A stretch of 7,434 nt of DNA, from the NCBI GenBank assembly GCA_003513015.1, contig DOTA01000480.1, positions 1 through 7,434 on the forward strand, given 5' to 3'. The notes under the pieces are model-generated. The model saw nothing but the letters and a program-made list of their open reading frames with translations. It was not told the DNA's origin and did no database searches. The stretch is from Chloroflexota bacterium. Lineage in GTDB: Bacteria; Chloroflexota; Anaerolineae; Anaerolineales; UBA11858. The stretch's first letter is position 1. Each line of letters opens with the position of its first letter. Positions 5,641 to 7,434 of this stretch are shown in pieces. The position numbers and the translations under genes are program-made.

Positions 5641-7434
5641 ATGAAAAAACGCCGTTTGGTTATTTTCTCTTCCCTGATCCTTTCTATGCTAATTGTGACC
5701 ACCGTGGTGTTAGCACAGGAAAATAGATCCCCTCAAATTAATGGAAACACCTCAAATCCGGTTTCCCTTCTGCCCGACCAAGGGGCCAGCTACAAATCCT
5801 CGGTGCGGGAACTCCCCACCCCCAATACCTACATCATCCAACTTGCCGATCCGCCTCTGGCCAGCTACCAGGGCGGCATTCAGGGAATCGCAGCCACCAG
5901 TCCACAGTCTACCGGCGCAGAGCGTTTAGACATCCACAGCCCTGCCAGCCTGCAATATCAAACCTATCTGGCGCAAAAACAAGATCGTTTGGTTTCAGCG
6001 ATGAGCGCTGAATTCAACCGCCCGGTAGCCGCGATGTATCAATACCGTACCTCGCTAAATGGCATCTCGGTGGAGCTATCGGAAACGGAAGCCGAACAAG
6101 TTGCCAAACTGCCGGGCGTGATTTCTGTCCTGCGGGATGAATGGCATTTCCCCACAACCGACACCACCCCAGCCTTCATTGGTGCCACCGCCATTTGGGA
6201 TGGCAGCGCCACCGGGGGTTTGCCCGGCACCAAAGGTGAAGGCGTGATTGTAGGCATCATCGATACCGGCATTTGGCCTGAGCACCCTTCGTTCAAAGAT
6301 GATGGTTCCTATGCCCCGCCACCCGCTTATTGGGGGGGCTACTGTCAACGCCCCGATGACGGCACCACCTGGCTGATTTGTAACCACAAGCTGATCGGTG
6401 CCCAGCACTTTTTGGATGCTTACATCGCCGCGCTGGGAACCTACAATGGCTTATTCAACTCGGCCCGTGATGATCACAGCCACGGCACGCACACCGCCTC
6501 CACCGCCGCCGGGAATGAAAATGTACCCGTCACCATGTTAGGCCACTCTTACGGCACCATGTCGGGGATGGCCCCGCGCGCTTACGTGGCCGCCTACAAA
6601 GCCTTAGGCCCTTACGGGGGCCTGACCTCCGATCTGGTCGCCGCCATTGATAAAGCCGTGGCCGATGGTGTGGATGTAATCAACTACTCGATTGGTAGTG
6701 TTTCGAGGGATCCCTGGCAAGAGGCTTCGGCCTTGGCCTTTTTGAATGCCCGCAATGCCGGCGTTTTTGTGGCCTCTTCGGCGGGCAATAGCGGGCCGGA
6801 GCCCGCTACCGTGGGTTCGCCTGGCGATGCGCCTTGGATCACTACCGTAGGTGCCAGCACCAGCAATCGCGCTTTCTTGAGCGAAATTACCATCACGCCT
6901 ACCCTGACGATTCCTATGGATATGTATGGCGCCTCGATGACCGTTGGCGTGCATGATTTGGCATTTGTAGATGCAGCCAATTACACAGATTCAACTGGCG
7001 TTAACGGGCGGCTCTGCTTAAATCCCTTTACGACGGGCACGTTTACGGCCAATCAGGTGGTGCTCTGCGAACGCGGTGAGAATGCCCGCGTAGATAAAAG
7101 CGCCAACGTAAAAGCGGGCGGCGCAGGTGGCATGGTGTTGGCGAACTCCGCCACAGATAGCGGGATTGTGGCAGATTCGCATTCGGTTCCCTCGGTGCAT
7201 GTCAGCTACGAACTGGGATCAGCCCTGCGCCAGCAAATTGCCGATCACCCTGATGTGGTGATCAGCTTCACAGATGGGCAGGCTGTCATCGCCCCCAACC
7301 CCAATATCTTTCCCGATAATATGGGCAGCTTCAGTTCGCGCGGCCCTACCATCCAGGGTGGCGCTAATTACGTTAAACCCAATATCACCGCTCCCGGCGT
7401 GGATATTTTAGCCGGTTACACTCCCCAGCATTAC
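5641..7434 (+). CDS. Secreted S8 subtilisin-like serine protease with I9 propeptide and PA-domain insert; 3' end outside window
   Basis: Open for 598 codons to the window edge. Residues 1-25 are a Sec signal peptide: MKKRR, a hydrophobic core, then likely cleavage after VVLA. About 64-170 is an inhibitor I9 propeptide (TYIIQLADPP ... LPGVISVLRDEW), which normally chaperones folding and is cut off. The catalytic domain starts near 172. The catalytic Asp is D208 in GIIDTGIWPEHPSF, the catalytic His is H281 in DDHSHGTHTAST, and the oxyanion Asn is N383 in SSAGNSGPEP. Residues about 441-545 form a protease-associated (PA) insert between His and Ser, as in cucumisin-like and other large subtilases. 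SSRGPT (565-570) and NITAPGVDI (from 581) are the block before the serine; the GTSMA-type serine motif should come just after the edge. The protein is probably exported and degrades extracellular protein or peptide. The gene is divergent from the SARP regulator and shares its control region. It looks richer in GC than the GH3 gene. C-terminal domains or anchors cannot be seen. Confidence 0.94.
   Translation, partial: MKKRRLVIFSSLILSMLIVTTVVLAQENRSPQINGNTSNPVSLLPDQGASYKSSVRELPTPNTYIIQLADPPLASYQGGIQGIAATSPQSTGAERLDIHSPASLQYQTYLAQKQDRLVSAMSAEFNRPVAAMYQYRTSLNGISVELSETEAEQVAKLPGVISVLRDEWHFPTTDTTPAFIGATAIWDGSATGGLPGTKGEGVIVGIIDTGIWPEHPSFKDDGSYAPPPAYWGGYCQRPDDGTTWLICNHKLIGAQHFLDAYIAALGTYNGLFNSARDDHSHGTHTASTAAGNENVPVTMLGHSYGTMSGMAPRAYVAAYKALGPYGGLTSDLVAAIDKAVADGVDVINYSIGSVSRDPWQEASALAFLNARNAGVFVASSAGNSGPEPATVGSPGDAPWITTVGASTSNRAFLSEITITPTLTIPMDMYGASMTVGVHDLAFVDAANYTDSTGVNGRLCLNPFTTGTFTANQVVLCERGENARVDKSANVKAGGAGGMVLANSATDSGIVADSHSVPSVHVSYELGSALRQQIADHPDVVISFTDGQAVIAPNPNIFPDNMGSFSSRGPTIQGGANYVKPNITAPGVDILAGYTPQHY

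Noticed and set aside
6039..7200. Minus-strand open frames of 60-116 codons opposite the protease gene
   Set aside because: They are antisense to conserved catalytic and PA-domain segments of the S8 protease, and their translations look like the complement of GC-rich codons.
7321..7434. Apparent absence of the catalytic serine, suggesting an inactive protease
   Set aside because: The SSRGPT and ITAPGV blocks that precede the serine are intact and the window simply ends before the expected GTSMA motif, so inactivity cannot be concluded.

Overview
The window holds parts of three protein genes and the short control regions between them. There are no RNA genes, insertion sequences or CRISPR arrays that I can see. 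The organism is probably a bacterium of the Chloroflexota (Anaerolineae-like). This is an inference from the combination of a very large SARP-STAND-TPR regulator, a PA-domain subtilase with a Sec signal, and a domain-swapped GH3 enzyme at moderate GC; no single marker proves it.

Layout. (1) Positions 1-1834, minus strand: a GH3 beta-glycosidase whose domains run in the reversed order, C-domain first, then an FnIII-like domain, then the start of the TIM-barrel domain. The gene leaves the window at its 3' end. (2) Positions 1835-2047: a ribosome binding site, a weak promoter overlapping a 15-bp palindrome (possible operator), and a strong stem-loop terminator belonging to the next gene. (3) Positions 2048 to about 5497, minus strand: an AfsR-like regulator with a winged-helix DNA-binding domain, a BTAD domain, an NB-ARC/STAND ATPase and about nine TPR-like repeats. 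(4) Positions 5498-5640: a compact divergent control region with three 11-bp-phased direct repeats, an inverted repeat and back-to-back promoter candidates. The longest open frame of the regulator reads through it, but I argue that it is non-coding. (5) Positions 5641-7434, plus strand: a secreted S8 subtilase with an I9 propeptide and a PA-domain insert, cut by the window edge before its catalytic serine.

How they may work together. The regulator and the protease are divergent and share one control region, so the regulator may control both itself and the protease. The GH3 gene lies downstream of the regulator on the same strand, but a terminator separates them and it appears to have its own promoter and operator. 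It is therefore probably a separate sugar-responsive unit. Both regulatory proposals are inference from DNA motifs. The three protein family assignments are well supported by sequence motifs.
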